37,307 nucleotides of DNA from JBGPEQ01 sp050180895 (GTDB taxonomy: Bacteria > Pseudomonadota > Alphaproteobacteria > Dongiales > Dongiaceae), in NCBI GenBank assembly GCA_050180895.1, contig JBFXDS010000021.1:1-37307 (forward strand). Reading direction: 5' to 3'. Shown piece by piece: positions 27,614 to 35,520 of the stretch (position 1 is the stretch's first letter; each line of letters opens with the position of its first letter). The position numbers and the translations under genes were made by a program. Below the pieces are notes generated by a model. That model was given only the letters and a program-made list of their open reading frames with translations. It was not told the origin of the DNA and made no database searches.

Positions 27614-27627
27614 GGCCGTCGAAGCGG

Positions 27628-28452
27628 TCAATCGAACACGCGGGCGATGTCGCCCAGGTCCGCTCCTTCCTTGGTCGCGCGGAGCTTGTAGTAGCCGACG
27701 GCGACCAGCACGGCGGTGAAGATGCCGAGCGCGGCGTACAGGACCGCCAGGACGATCATCCCGACCACTAGGCCCAGGAAATTGAAGATCATGGCCACGA
27801 TCATTGCGGCGATGCTGATCGCGATCACCAGGAGGAAGATGCCGAGGATCTTCCAGCGATGCCCTTCCGTCAGCGCGACGCTGCGCTTCAGGCTGGCCAC
27901 GGGGCCCGGCCGCTCGATGACGGCGACCGGAATGACGACCCAGAAGATGATGTAGAGAAAGACGAACATCACCACCGTCGCGATCTGCCCGATGATCGGA
28001 ATGAATTGCAGGATGGCGGCGACGATGGCCGCGACGAGGAAGATCCCGATGACGAGCAGGAAGGTGGTGATCGCCGGGCCGACCAGGGCGATCGAGCTCT
28101 GGATCAGCGTGCCGATGCCCACGGCGTTGCCGCGAAGATCCTGGAACGTGCCGTAGGTGATGGCTGTCATGAAGCCCAGATAGACGGCCAGCGCCAGCAG
28201 CTCGAAGACGAGGAACCCGATGAAGAAGCCGGCGCCGATCTCCGGCGCGGCCACCCCGGGCTCCATCATGCCCGGCTCCATCGGCATCACAGACAGCCCG
28301 AAGATGCTGCTGACCAGCGTGTAGATCACGAACATGATCGCCGCCGCGATGATCGCGAGGATCCCGAACGGGACGATGTTGCGCCATGTGGTCTGAAAGC
28401 TCTGTCCGATGACGTCGCCGACGCGGAATTGCGGATTGGAGGTGAATGTCAT
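27628..28452 (-). CDS. Multi-spanning integral membrane protein, unknown function
   Basis: A 274-residue very hydrophobic protein with about six transmembrane helices, for example NIVPFGILAIIAAAIMFVIY and GAGFFIGFLVFELLALAVY. A glycine/methionine/proline-rich loop (SVMPMEPGMMEPGVAAP) follows the first helix. A conserved-looking motif PVAVIERPGPVASLKRSVALTEGHRW precedes the last helices. This pattern resembles the membrane domain seen with some glycerophosphoryl diester phosphodiesterases and YciC-like proteins (tentative). There is a strong ribosome site (agaggggga) before the ATG at 28452. It converges on the RDD gene. Confidence 0.75.
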   Translation of the reverse strand: MTFTSNPQFRVGDVIGQSFQTTWRNIVPFGILAIIAAAIMFVIYTLVSSIFGLSVMPMEPGMMEPGVAAPEIGAGFFIGFLVFELLALAVYLGFMTAITYGTFQDLRGNAVGIGTLIQSSIALVGPAITTFLLVIGIFLVAAIVAAILQFIPIIGQIATVVMFVFLYIIFWVVIPVAVIERPGPVASLKRSVALTEGHRWKILGIFLLVIAISIAAMIVAMIFNFLGLVVGMIVLAVLYAALGIFTAVLVAVGYYKLRATKEGADLGDIARVFD

Positions 28453-28667
28453 TCCAGTCCCCCTCTGACTGTACGACGCGATATCGCCGGCCGACAGGCC
28501 CCCTCGGCGTCACCGGCGCAGGCCGACGGTTTCCTCGATCGGGTCGAGGCGGAACGAGTCGGCCATCCAGTGTGAATCGCCGCGCGACCGGCTTCAAGAA
28601 GCATTATGCGTGGAGAGCCGCCGGAACCGGCAGCCAGGCCAGACAAGCGGCGAAGCCGAGGCGGCCG

Positions 28668-29273
28668 CTACTTCCCCTTGTCGCCCTTCTGCCGGCTCAG
28701 GGAATCGATGCGTTTTTGCAGCGCGTCGAGCTGGCTCTTCAGGTCGGCGAGGGCGGGGGCGTCGGCGCCGGAGTTGGCGGCCGGCTCGGGCCGCTCCGGT
28801 TCACGCCCTTCGCCCTGGAAGGGCGTGAACATCTTCAGCGCCCGCTCGAAGAAGGCGATGTTCTGCTTGCCCATCTCCTCGAAGCGGCCGAACGGGAACA
28901 TGCCGCCGAAGGTGTCGCGCATGTAGTTGCGCATCTGCTCCTGGTTGCGGGCGAAATACTCCATCGTGTGTTCGAGGTAGCGCGGCAGCAGGAACTGCAG
29001 GTTGTCGCCGTAGAAGCTGATGAGCTGGCGCAGGAAGTTGATGGGCAGGAGGTTCTGGCCCTTGGATTCCTCCTCGACGATGATCTGCGTCAGGACCGAG
29101 CGGGTGATGTCCTCGCCGGACTTGGCGTCGTAGACGGCGAAGTCGATGCCGTCCTTGACCATCTGGCACAGGTGGTCGAGCGTCACATAGCTGCTGGTCG
29201 CGGTGTTGTAGAGCCGCCGGTTGGCATACTTCTTGATGACGACGGTGGCCTTGTCCGTGCCGGTCTCCGCCAT
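28668..29273 (-). CDS. phaR: Polyhydroxyalkanoate synthesis repressor PhaR
   Basis: A 201-residue PhaR. The N-terminal PHB/PHA-accumulation regulator DNA-binding domain is evident (VIKKYANRRLYNTATSSYVTLDHL), followed by the PHB_acc region (LLPINFLRQLISFYGDNLQFLLPRYLEHTME). The C-terminus has a short coiled-coil (DLKSQLDALQKRIDSL). PhaR binds PHB granules and DNA, releasing repression of phasin and PHA genes when polymer is present. The start at 29273 was chosen over 29342 because gacgggat precedes it and homologues begin near the KKYANRRLYN motif. It is divergent from the PhaE-like/PhaC-like pair, with a candidate operator in the intergenic region. Confidence 0.95.
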   Translation of the reverse strand: MAETGTDKATVVIKKYANRRLYNTATSSYVTLDHLCQMVKDGIDFAVYDAKSGEDITRSVLTQIIVEEESKGQNLLPINFLRQLISFYGDNLQFLLPRYLEHTMEYFARNQEQMRNYMRDTFGGMFPFGRFEEMGKQNIAFFERALKMFTPFQGEGREPERPEPAANSGADAPALADLKSQLDALQKRIDSLSRQKGDKGK

Positions 29274-29329
29274 AAGATCCCGTCCCGCTTGGCGTTGGTT
29301 AAAGGCAGCATAGCAGGAAATATCCCCCT

Positions 29330-29341
29330 TTGTGCAATGCA
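29330..29341. promoter_or_regulatory. Candidate PhaR operator
   Basis: On the minus strand the 12 bases read tgcattgcacaa. This fits fully the Rhodobacter sphaeroides PhaR-binding consensus TGCRNYGCASMA as I remember it; the opposite strand (29333-29344) matches at 11 of 12. The core is the dyad TGC-N3-GCA (29333-29341). It lies between the start codons of phaR and the PhaE-like gene (57 and 59 bp away), so one site could regulate both directions. Confidence 0.5.
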
Positions 29342-29399
29342 TAACAAACCGTGCTGCGCCGCGATAGCTCCGGCCGGGGTCTTTCCCTATAGTGGCGTC

Positions 29400-29825
29400 A
29401 TGGCCGATTCGCCCGAGCTGGACGCGCTGGCGCGCCGCTATCTCGATCTCTGGGAGGAGCAGATGGCTGCCTGGGCCTCGGACGCGGCCTTGGCGGATAT
29501 CCTACGCCTGTGGCTGGGCATGGCGGGATTGGATCGATATGGCGCGACCGCCCGCGGCGGCGGAAGGAGCGCGGGGGATGGTGGCGATGGAACAGCAGGC
29601 CCTGCCGGGGGCGGCGGCCGGGACGCGGCTGGGGCCGCGGCCGCTGCCGCTGCATCTGGCGATCGCGGCCACGACCTGGCTCGGCTCGCGCAACGCCTTG
29701 CCGGTCTGGAACAGCGCCTTGCCGCTGTGGAGGCGCGAGTTCCGGCCGCAGATTCAGCAGCTGGAGGCCGCCCTCTCGGACGTCCCGCCACAGGCGTTCG
29801 CAACCGCGCTCGACGGCGCGATTAG
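29400..29825 (+). CDS. Small PhaE-like putative PHA synthase partner
   Basis: A 141-residue protein. The N-terminal 50 residues (MADSPELDALARRYLDLWEEQ, then ADILRLWLGMAG) are helical, with strong third-position GC in this frame. A glycine/alanine-rich linker (about 50-90) follows, then a short leucine heptad coiled coil (92-114, LARLAQRLAGLEQRLAAVE) and a basic tail. The downstream gene is class III PhaC-like, and class III enzymes need a PhaE subunit, so this may be a miniature PhaE (inference). The last 82 codons overlap the PhaC-like gene in another frame, where third-position GC in this frame drops to about half. There is no clear ribosome site. A tatagt sequence at 29389-29394 could act as a -10 for a leaderless message. 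Confidence 0.6.
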   Translation: MADSPELDALARRYLDLWEEQMAAWASDAALADILRLWLGMAGLDRYGATARGGGRSAGDGGDGTAGPAGGGGRDAAGAAAAAAASGDRGHDLARLAQRLAGLEQRLAAVEARVPAADSAAGGRPLGRPATGVRNRARRRD

Positions 29826-30858
29826 GCAGCGGTTCGAGCGTCTGGCGGCCGGCATCGAGCGCTATCGCCGGCATCCCTACCGGCGTGCCCTCGAGGAGCC
29901 GCCGGTCCTCTGGCAGGAGGGGACGGCCCGGCTGCTCGACTACCGCGCGGACGGGGCGGGCGCCGGCGGCCCGGTCGTGCTCGTCATCCCCTCGCTCGTC
30001 AACCGCGCCTATATCCTGGATCTGACGCCGGAGCGCAGCCTGCTGCGCGTGCTGGCCGCGGCCGGTACCCGACCGCTCCTCCTCGACTGGGGCGGGCCGG
30101 GCGAGCGGGAGCGCGGGTTCACCCTCACCGACTACATCGCCGGCCGGCTCGAACAGGCGCTCGATGCGGCGCTCGCCGGGGTCGGCGGACCCGTCGTCGC
30201 GCTCGGCTACTGCATGGGCGGATTGCTGGCGGTGGCGCTGGCCGCCCGGCGGCGTTCGGCCCTGGCCGGGTTGGTTTGCCTCGCCACGCCCTGGGATTTC
30301 CATGCCGATCGGCCGTCCCAGGCCAAGCTCCTGGGCGCCGCGGCGACGCTGCTCGACCCGCTGCTGCGGCAACTCGGCGAATTGCCGGTGGATGCGATCC
30401 AGGCCCTCTTTGCCGGGCTCGATCCGCTGCAGGTGGTGCGCAAGTTCGTCGCCTTCGGCGACATGGAGGCCGACTCGCCGCGCGCCGAGATCTTCGTCGC
30501 CGTGGAGGACTGGCTCAATGACGGCGTGCCGCTGGCCGCGCCGGTCGCGCGCGAATGCCTGGCCGGCTGGTATGGAGCGAACACGCCGGGGCGCGGCGAC
30601 TGGCGCGTCGCCGGCGAAGCCGTGCAGCCGTCGACGCTCGATCTGCCGACGCTCGTGGTCCTGCCCGATCAGGACCGCATCGTGCCGCCGGCGTCGGCAG
30701 AGGCGCTGGCGGCGGCGCTGCCCCGGGCGGAGCGGCTGCGGCCGGCGGCCGGCCATATCGGCATGATCGTCGGCGGCGGAACCGCCGAACTGCTCCACCG
30801 TCCGCTGATCGACTGGTTGCGGCGACTTGATCCGGATCAAGGACGCCGCCGCCGCTGA
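29578..30858 (+). CDS. PhaC-like (class III-type) polyhydroxyalkanoate synthase/hydrolase
   Basis: A 426-residue alpha/beta hydrolase of the PHA synthase type. The nucleophile elbow is GYCMGG with Cys212, the PHA synthase lipase-like box, not Ser. The Asp is in DQDRIVPP (Asp366) and the His in AGHIGM (His393). PSLVNRAYILDL, LLLDWGGPGERE and FTLTDYI match class III PhaC sequences as remembered. The start at 29578 is supported by an ideal aaggag 8 nt upstream, embedded in the overlapping PhaE-like frame. Upstream in-frame codons lack protein character. It would polymerise 3-hydroxybutyryl-CoA made by phaA and phaB just downstream. A depolymerase or esterase role is less likely given the Cys. 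Confidence 0.82.
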   Translation: MVAMEQQALPGAAAGTRLGPRPLPLHLAIAATTWLGSRNALPVWNSALPLWRREFRPQIQQLEAALSDVPPQAFATALDGAIRQRFERLAAGIERYRRHPYRRALEEPPVLWQEGTARLLDYRADGAGAGGPVVLVIPSLVNRAYILDLTPERSLLRVLAAAGTRPLLLDWGGPGERERGFTLTDYIAGRLEQALDAALAGVGGPVVALGYCMGGLLAVALAARRRSALAGLVCLATPWDFHADRPSQAKLLGAAATLLDPLLRQLGELPVDAIQALFAGLDPLQVVRKFVAFGDMEADSPRAEIFVAVEDWLNDGVPLAAPVARECLAGWYGANTPGRGDWRVAGEAVQPSTLDLPTLVVLPDQDRIVPPASAEALAAALPRAERLRPAAGHIGMIVGGGTAELLHRPLIDWLRRLDPDQGRRRR

Positions 30859-30861
30859 CCT

Positions 30862-30883
30862 GGGACAAGGCACCGCTTGTCCC
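30862..30883. other. Small hairpin between PhaC-like gene and phaA
   Basis: Stem gggacaag/cttgtccc (8 bp) with a 6-nt loop, 3 bp after the PhaC-like stop. It could attenuate read-through or protect a processed mRNA end. It has no T-tract. Confidence 0.35.
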
Positions 30884-30941
30884 CGTCCGACAGCGGCAGC
30901 ATATTCTACCGAGAAGCAATCCCAGCCAGAGGAGCAGTCCC

Positions 30942-32114
30942 ATGACCGATGTCGTGATCGTCGGCGCCGCGCGCACGCCGGTTGGCGCGTTCAGCGGCGG
31001 CCTCAGCAGCGTGCCCGCCCACTATCTCGGTCAGGTGGCGATCGCCGAGGCGCTGAAGCGCGCCAAGGTCGAGCCCGGCGATGTCACGGAGGTGATCATG
31101 GGCCAGATCCTCACCGCCGGGGCCGGCCAGAACCCGGCCCGCCAGGCGGCGATCGCCGCCGGCATTCCGGCCGAGAAGACGGCCTATGCCATCAACCAGC
31201 TCTGCGGCTCCGGCCTGCGCGCCGTTGCCCTCGGCTCCCAGGCGATCGGCCTCGGCGACAGCGACATCGTCGTCGCCGGCGGCCAGGAGAGCATGAGCCA
31301 GGCGCCGCACTGCATGCATCTGCGCAACGGCGTGAAGATGGGCGACGCGCAGATGGTCGACACCATGATCAAGGACGGGCTGTGGGACGCCTTCAACGGC
31401 TACCACATGGGCAATACGGCGGAGAACGTCGCCCAGAAGTGGCAGATCACGCGCGAGCAGCAGGACCAGTTCGCCGCCGCCTCGCAGCAGAAGGCCGAAG
31501 CCGCGCAGAAGGCCGGCAGGTTCAAGGACGAGATCGTCCCGGTCACCATCAAGACCCGCAAGGGCGATGTCGTCGTCGATGCGGACGAGTATCCGAAGCA
31601 CGGCACGACCGTCGAAACCCTGGCCAAGCTGCGGCCGGCCTTCGACAAGAACGGCACCGTGACCGCGGGCAACGCCTCCGGCATCAATGACGGCGCCGCC
31701 GCGCTCGTGCTGATGACGGCCAAGCAGGCCGACAAGCGCGGGCTGAAGCCGCTCGCCCGCATCGTCTCCTGGGCCACGGCCGGCGTCGATCCCGCGATCA
31801 TGGGCAGCGGGCCCATCCCGGCCAGCCGCGCCGCGCTGAAGAAGGCCGGCTGGAGCCATCAGGACCTCGATCTCATCGAGGCCAACGAGGCCTTCGCCGC
31901 TCAGGCCTGCGCCGTGAACAAGGACCTCGGCTGGGATGCCGCCAAGGTGAACGTCAACGGCGGCGCCATCGCCATCGGCCATCCCATCGGCGCCTCCGGC
32001 GCCCGCGTACTGGTCACGCTGCTGCACGAGATGCAGAAGCGCGGCGCGCACAAGGGATTGGCCACGCTCTGCATCGGCGGCGGCATGGGCATCGCCATGT
32101 GCGTCGAACGCTGA
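30942..32114 (+). CDS. phaA: Acetyl-CoA acetyltransferase PhaA
   Basis: A 390-residue biosynthetic thiolase that condenses two acetyl-CoA to acetoacetyl-CoA. Catalytic residues are at standard positions: Cys88 (NQLCGSGLRA), His347 (AIGHPIGASG) and Cys377 (TLCIGGGMG). The length is exactly that of typical PhaA. A gagga ribosome site precedes the ATG. It is followed by phaB after 36 bp, the standard PHB precursor pair. It could also serve other acetoacetyl-CoA needs. Confidence 0.96.
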   Translation: MTDVVIVGAARTPVGAFSGGLSSVPAHYLGQVAIAEALKRAKVEPGDVTEVIMGQILTAGAGQNPARQAAIAAGIPAEKTAYAINQLCGSGLRAVALGSQAIGLGDSDIVVAGGQESMSQAPHCMHLRNGVKMGDAQMVDTMIKDGLWDAFNGYHMGNTAENVAQKWQITREQQDQFAAASQQKAEAAQKAGRFKDEIVPVTIKTRKGDVVVDADEYPKHGTTVETLAKLRPAFDKNGTVTAGNASGINDGAAALVLMTAKQADKRGLKPLARIVSWATAGVDPAIMGSGPIPASRAALKKAGWSHQDLDLIEANEAFAAQACAVNKDLGWDAAKVNVNGGAIAIGHPIGASGARVLVTLLHEMQKRGAHKGLATLCIGGGMGIAMCVER

Positions 32115-32150
32115 ACGACAAACGACAAATCGGACCAGGGAGGACAGACC

Positions 32151-32873
32151 ATGGCACGCGTAGCAGTGGTGACCGGCGGAACCCGCGGCATCGGCAAGGC
32201 GATCTCCGTGGCGTTGAAGAATGCCGGCTACAAGGTGGCGGCGACCTATCACGGCAACGAGGCGGCGGCGAAGGCCTGCGCGCAGGAGGCGGGCATCGCG
32301 ACCTACAAGTTCGATGTCGCCGATTTCGCCCAATGCGAGGCCGGGGTGAAGAAGATCGCGGCCGAGCTGGGGCCGATCGACATCCTCGTCAACAATGCCG
32401 GCATCACCCGCGACGGCACCATCCACAAGATGACGCCGCAGCAGTGGAACGAGGTGATCCAGACCAACCTCACCTCCTGCTTCAATATGTGCCGCTGCGT
32501 CATCGACGGCATGCGCGAGCGCAGCTTCGGCCGCATCGTCAACATCGGCTCGATCAACGGCCAGGCCGGCCAGTACGGCCAGGTGAACTATGCCGCCGCC
32601 AAGTCCGGCATCCACGGCTTCACCAAGGCGCTGGCCCAGGAGGGCGCCGCCAAGGGCATCACCGTCAACGCCATCGCGCCCGGCTACATCGACACCGAGA
32701 TGGTGCGTGCCGTGCCCGAGGAGGTGCTGAAGAAAATCGTCGCCCGCATCCCTGTCGGCCGCCTCGGCAAGGCCGAGGAGATCGCCCGCGGCGTGCTGTT
32801 CCTGGTGGCCGACGACGGCGGTTTCATCACGGGATCGACGCTGTCGATCAACGGCGGCCAGCACATGTATTAG
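32151..32873 (+). CDS. phaB: Acetoacetyl-CoA reductase PhaB
   Basis: A 240-residue short-chain dehydrogenase that reduces acetoacetyl-CoA to (R)-3-hydroxybutyryl-CoA with NADPH. It has the cofactor motif TGGTRGIG, the NNAG motif (LVNNAGITRDG), catalytic Ser in GSINGQ, and Tyr-Lys in YAAAK. The GQxGQxGQ stretch (NGQAGQYGQVNYA) and ending SINGGQHMY are hallmarks of PhaB over FabG. The ggagg ribosome site lies in the 36-bp gap after phaA. Confidence 0.95.
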   Translation: MARVAVVTGGTRGIGKAISVALKNAGYKVAATYHGNEAAAKACAQEAGIATYKFDVADFAQCEAGVKKIAAELGPIDILVNNAGITRDGTIHKMTPQQWNEVIQTNLTSCFNMCRCVIDGMRERSFGRIVNIGSINGQAGQYGQVNYAAAKSGIHGFTKALAQEGAAKGITVNAIAPGYIDTEMVRAVPEEVLKKIVARIPVGRLGKAEEIARGVLFLVADDGGFITGSTLSINGGQHMY

Positions 32874-32967
32874 CGGCCGGCAGCCGCCGCGGCGGTCGGG
32901 TCCGGTCACTCGCCCCGCTCTCCAGCGAACCCCCGTGCCCACCCCGGCCGGCGCCCATGTCCAACAG

Positions 32968-33357
32968 TCACTCTACTGGCACGAGCGCCGGAGCGCCTTT
33001 GTTCTTGATCAAGAACACCAGGAATTTCGCCGGCTCGGTCGTACTTGCGTTCCGGTCGACGAGATGAACATCGTCGGGGCCTTCATAGAAGCTCTGTCCC
33101 GGCGTCAGCGTTACCTCTTCTCCCCCTTTCAACTGCATCACGACAGAGCCCTCCAGGACGTAGACAAACGCCTGGGCATCGTGGCGGTGGATCGCGCTCG
33201 ACCCGCCGGGCACATGCTCGACCGTTATCATCAGAGCTTCCTTGCCAGGATCGTCGGCAAGATCTTTCGTCATGAGCGGCGTGACCTTCGGCTCCTCGGC
33301 CATCGCCGTCCCGGCCGTCAGGCATAGCAGAGCCAACGCAGCGAGTTTGGTCGTCAT
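32968..33357 (-). CDS. Secreted cupin-domain protein
   Basis: A 129-residue protein with a Sec signal peptide (MTTKLAALALLCLTAGTAMA-EE, cleavage near 20) and a single cupin barrel. The first cupin motif is PGGSSAIHRHDAQAFVYVLEG, and the second is around YEGPDDVHLVDRN. The usual metal-ligand Glu of motif 1 is not at its expected place (HDAQAF), though two His and the later His remain. Small periplasmic cupins of this kind have no established role. It is transcribed in the same direction as the MBL hydrolase, after a gap holding a palindrome. Confidence 0.85.
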   Translation of the reverse strand: MTTKLAALALLCLTAGTAMAEEPKVTPLMTKDLADDPGKEALMITVEHVPGGSSAIHRHDAQAFVYVLEGSVVMQLKGGEEVTLTPGQSFYEGPDDVHLVDRNASTTEPAKFLVFLIKNKGAPALVPVE

Positions 33358-33459
33358 GGTCGCCCCCTTGCTTCGGTTGGTGGATGCGGATTCAGGCTCT
33401 TGCCTGTGAGCGGCGGAGCCCAGGTCGTGTGCTCATAGATCGGCGGAGCCGTATGAGGC

Positions 33460-33513
33460 GCGTTTGATGTCCGCTTTCGCGCCGCTGTTGGGGGACAAGC
33501 GGACATCAAACGC
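33460..33513. repeat. 17-bp perfect inverted repeat in intergenic region
   Basis: Arms gcgtttgatgtccgctt (33460-33476) and its exact complement (33497-33513) flank a 20-nt loop. It lies 22 bp after the stop codon of the MBL hydrolase gene and 103 bp upstream of the cupin start, so it could terminate the former. It has no T-tract. It may instead be a dispersed repeat. Confidence 0.6.
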
Positions 33514-33534
33514 ATGCGGTCGCCTAGTTCGGCC

Positions 33535-34470
33535 CTAACCCGACAAGCGGTCAGCGCGCCCAAAGTAGGCCGGTACCCAACGAAAGACGTCGCGGGTCAC
33601 CGCCACCCGGCCGGCGGCCGGGAACGCCACGTGAGTGGGCACCAGCGGCTGGCCGGTCGACGCGAGCTCGCGCAAGAGACCGACCCGGACGCGGACTGTC
33701 TCCTCGGGCTCTTGGTCGAAGCCGTTGTGCCAGTGGGGGCAGTCGAACCCGGGCGGGAACACGGAGTCGCCGCCGAACATCAGCCGGTCGCCGCCAGACT
33801 CCAGGCGGACCACGCTGTGCCCCGGTGTGTGGCCGCCGGTGCGACTGACGAGCACCCCCGGCGCCACCTCGTGTTCCTTCTCGAACGGCTGCAGCCGGGT
33901 GTGGTACTCGTCCAAGAACCGCTTGGCGACCGCCCGAAGCGACTCCGGCACCCCCGGCGGCATGCTGGCGCGCGACAAATCGGCTCTCCCCGCCCAGAAC
34001 TCGGCCTCGGCGGCCGCCACATGGATCCGCAGGTCCGGCCGCAGCCGACCCCTCAAGCCGAGCAGCCCGCCAATGTGGTCCATGTGCATGTGGGTGAGCA
34101 CCACGTCGGTCAGGGATTCGAGACCGATGCCGGCGGCCTCCAGTCGCCGGGTCAACTGCCCGGCCCCTGCAAACTCCGGGAACTCGGCCCCTATCCCGGC
34201 GTCGATGAGTACGGTCCGGCCGCCGCTACGCACTACGCCCACGTTCAGCGGCCACCCGAACCTCGCCGGCAGGAACATGCCGTCCAGCCAGGCCCCGAGG
34301 TCGGCCGGGGCGGCGTTGACCGCCAACACCGAGGCCGGTATCGACATCGTCCCATCGCTGACCACCAGCGCGTCGATCTCGCCGACCCGCAGCGCGTAGC
34401 CCGACCGAATCGACTCGCCGGGCCCCGGTCTATCGGGCTGTGAGGTCTTGTCCAGATTTGGTGTGAGCAT
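33535..34470 (-). CDS. Metallo-beta-lactamase-fold hydrolase
   Basis: A 311-residue MBL-fold metal hydrolase. The zinc motif HMHMDH (in VVLTHMHMDHIGG) is present, with further ligands in GGHTPGHSVV, FGGDSVF and VPTHVAFP. The arrangement resembles the methyl-parathion-hydrolase/lactonase branch (long N-terminal strand region, GHTPGH). It has no signal peptide. There is an excellent ribosome site (ggaggaga) before the ATG. It starts 34 bp after the NmrA-like gene, probably as part of the same operon. The substrate is unknown; lactone or ester hydrolysis is plausible. Confidence 0.9.
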   Translation of the reverse strand: MLTPNLDKTSQPDRPGPGESIRSGYALRVGEIDALVVSDGTMSIPASVLAVNAAPADLGAWLDGMFLPARFGWPLNVGVVRSGGRTVLIDAGIGAEFPEFAGAGQLTRRLEAAGIGLESLTDVVLTHMHMDHIGGLLGLRGRLRPDLRIHVAAAEAEFWAGRADLSRASMPPGVPESLRAVAKRFLDEYHTRLQPFEKEHEVAPGVLVSRTGGHTPGHSVVRLESGGDRLMFGGDSVFPPGFDCPHWHNGFDQEPEETVRVRVGLLRELASTGQPLVPTHVAFPAAGRVAVTRDVFRWVPAYFGRADRLSG

Positions 34471-34504
34471 ATGAGTTCTCCTCCAGGATAGGGGGCTGAG
34501 CGAC

Positions 34505-35260
34505 CTACTGCCGAGCCGACGATTGGCTGAGCCAGGTTTCGAACGATGTGGCGCCGATGTGCGGATTGTCGCCGGGCGTCAAGGACTTGTCGTTCAGCTC
34601 CGTGCCGAAGTAGCGCGCGTGGATGTCGGCGACCACTCTGCGGGTATCGTGCTTGGCTGCGAGATAGCGGCGGACGAGATCGTCGAGACCGATGCGTTCC
34701 GGCCCGGCCACTTCGATCACGCCGTTCGCCGGCGCCATCGTTGCCACCTTGGTCACCAAGGCGGCGACGTCGTCGGACGCGACGGGCTGCAGATGAGCCG
34801 GCGACAGGCGAACGGTCTGGCCGTCGGTTGCGGACTGGGCGATGCCGCCGAGGAACTCGAAGAACTGGGTCGAGCGGATGATCGTATAGGGGATCGCGGA
34901 TGCCTTGATCAGCTCTTCCTGGGCGACCTTCGCACGGAGGTAGCCGCTGTCCGGCAGCCGGTCGCTGCCGACCACCGAAAGAGCGATGTGATGCCGTATG
35001 CCGGCGTCGGCCTCCGCGGCAAGGAGGTTGCGGCCGGACGTCTTGAAGAACGTCATGACGGCCTCGTCCGCGAACGACGGTGAATTTGCCACGTCGATGA
35101 CGATCTGCGCGCCCGCAAGAGCTTCGGCGAGCCCTTCGCCGGTGATGGTGTTGACGCCCGTGTTGGGCGCCGCTGCGATGACCTCATGGCCCTGCTGACG
35201 CAGGTTCGACACGACCTTGCTGCCGATGAGGCCGGTTCCGCCGATGACAACGATCTTCAC
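34505..35260 (-). CDS. NmrA/atypical SDR NAD(P)-binding protein
   Basis: A 251-residue atypical short-chain dehydrogenase of the NmrA/NAD(P)H-binding type. The nucleotide motif is VVIGGTGLIGSK (4-15), followed by VIAAAPNTGVNTI and a VIDVANSPSFAD stretch. The classic Tyr-x-x-x-Lys is not evident. It may be a redox-sensing or NAD(P)H:quinone-type reductase; the family is broad. The GTG start at 35260 was chosen because ggagg lies 7 nt upstream and the Rossmann strand begins at once; the ATG at 35308 is an alternative. It is divergent from the winged-helix/TolB/TPR regulator, which is likely to control it. Confidence 0.86.
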   Translation of the reverse strand: MKIVVIGGTGLIGSKVVSNLRQQGHEVIAAAPNTGVNTITGEGLAEALAGAQIVIDVANSPSFADEAVMTFFKTSGRNLLAAEADAGIRHHIALSVVGSDRLPDSGYLRAKVAQEELIKASAIPYTIIRSTQFFEFLGGIAQSATDGQTVRLSPAHLQPVASDDVAALVTKVATMAPANGVIEVAGPERIGLDDLVRRYLAAKHDTRRVVADIHARYFGTELNDKSLTPGDNPHIGATSFETWLSQSSARQ

Positions 35261-35331
35261 GGTTGCTCCTCCATCCAGTGAGTTGATGGACGGAGGATGA
35301 TCGGTCACACGTGGAAAGACTTTGTCGCGAC

Positions 35332-35406
35332 GTCCAAATTATCTTGGGTTCTTGTCCAAAGATGCCCGAGGCGGCGGTGGTAACTTGCCTTCGGTTTTTG
35401 TCCAAA
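35332..35406. promoter_or_regulatory. Three GTCCAAA direct repeats, candidate operator
   Basis: gtccaaa occurs at 35332-35338, 35354-35360 and 35400-35406, the last two as ttgtccaaa. All are in the same orientation, 22 and 46 bp apart, near whole helical turns for the first pair. OmpR/CadC-type winged-helix proteins bind direct repeats, and the divergent gene to the right encodes one. Confidence 0.35.
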
Positions 35407-35520
35407 ACCGTCGGCACTCGCGCTAGTATCTCCTGCCGAGCGATTGGCCCGCCTAAGTCCCCTGGTTTCAACCACGTCTTGGACTCGTGCATTGACTCGC
35501 CCGCGGTACGGAGCGCCCTC

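Noticed and set aside
29392..29577. Extending the PhaC-like gene upstream to 29392
   Set aside because: This segment codes convincingly in the other frame (PhaE-like). The translation in the PhaC frame is Trp/Arg-rich nonsense, and a strong ribosome site marks 29578.
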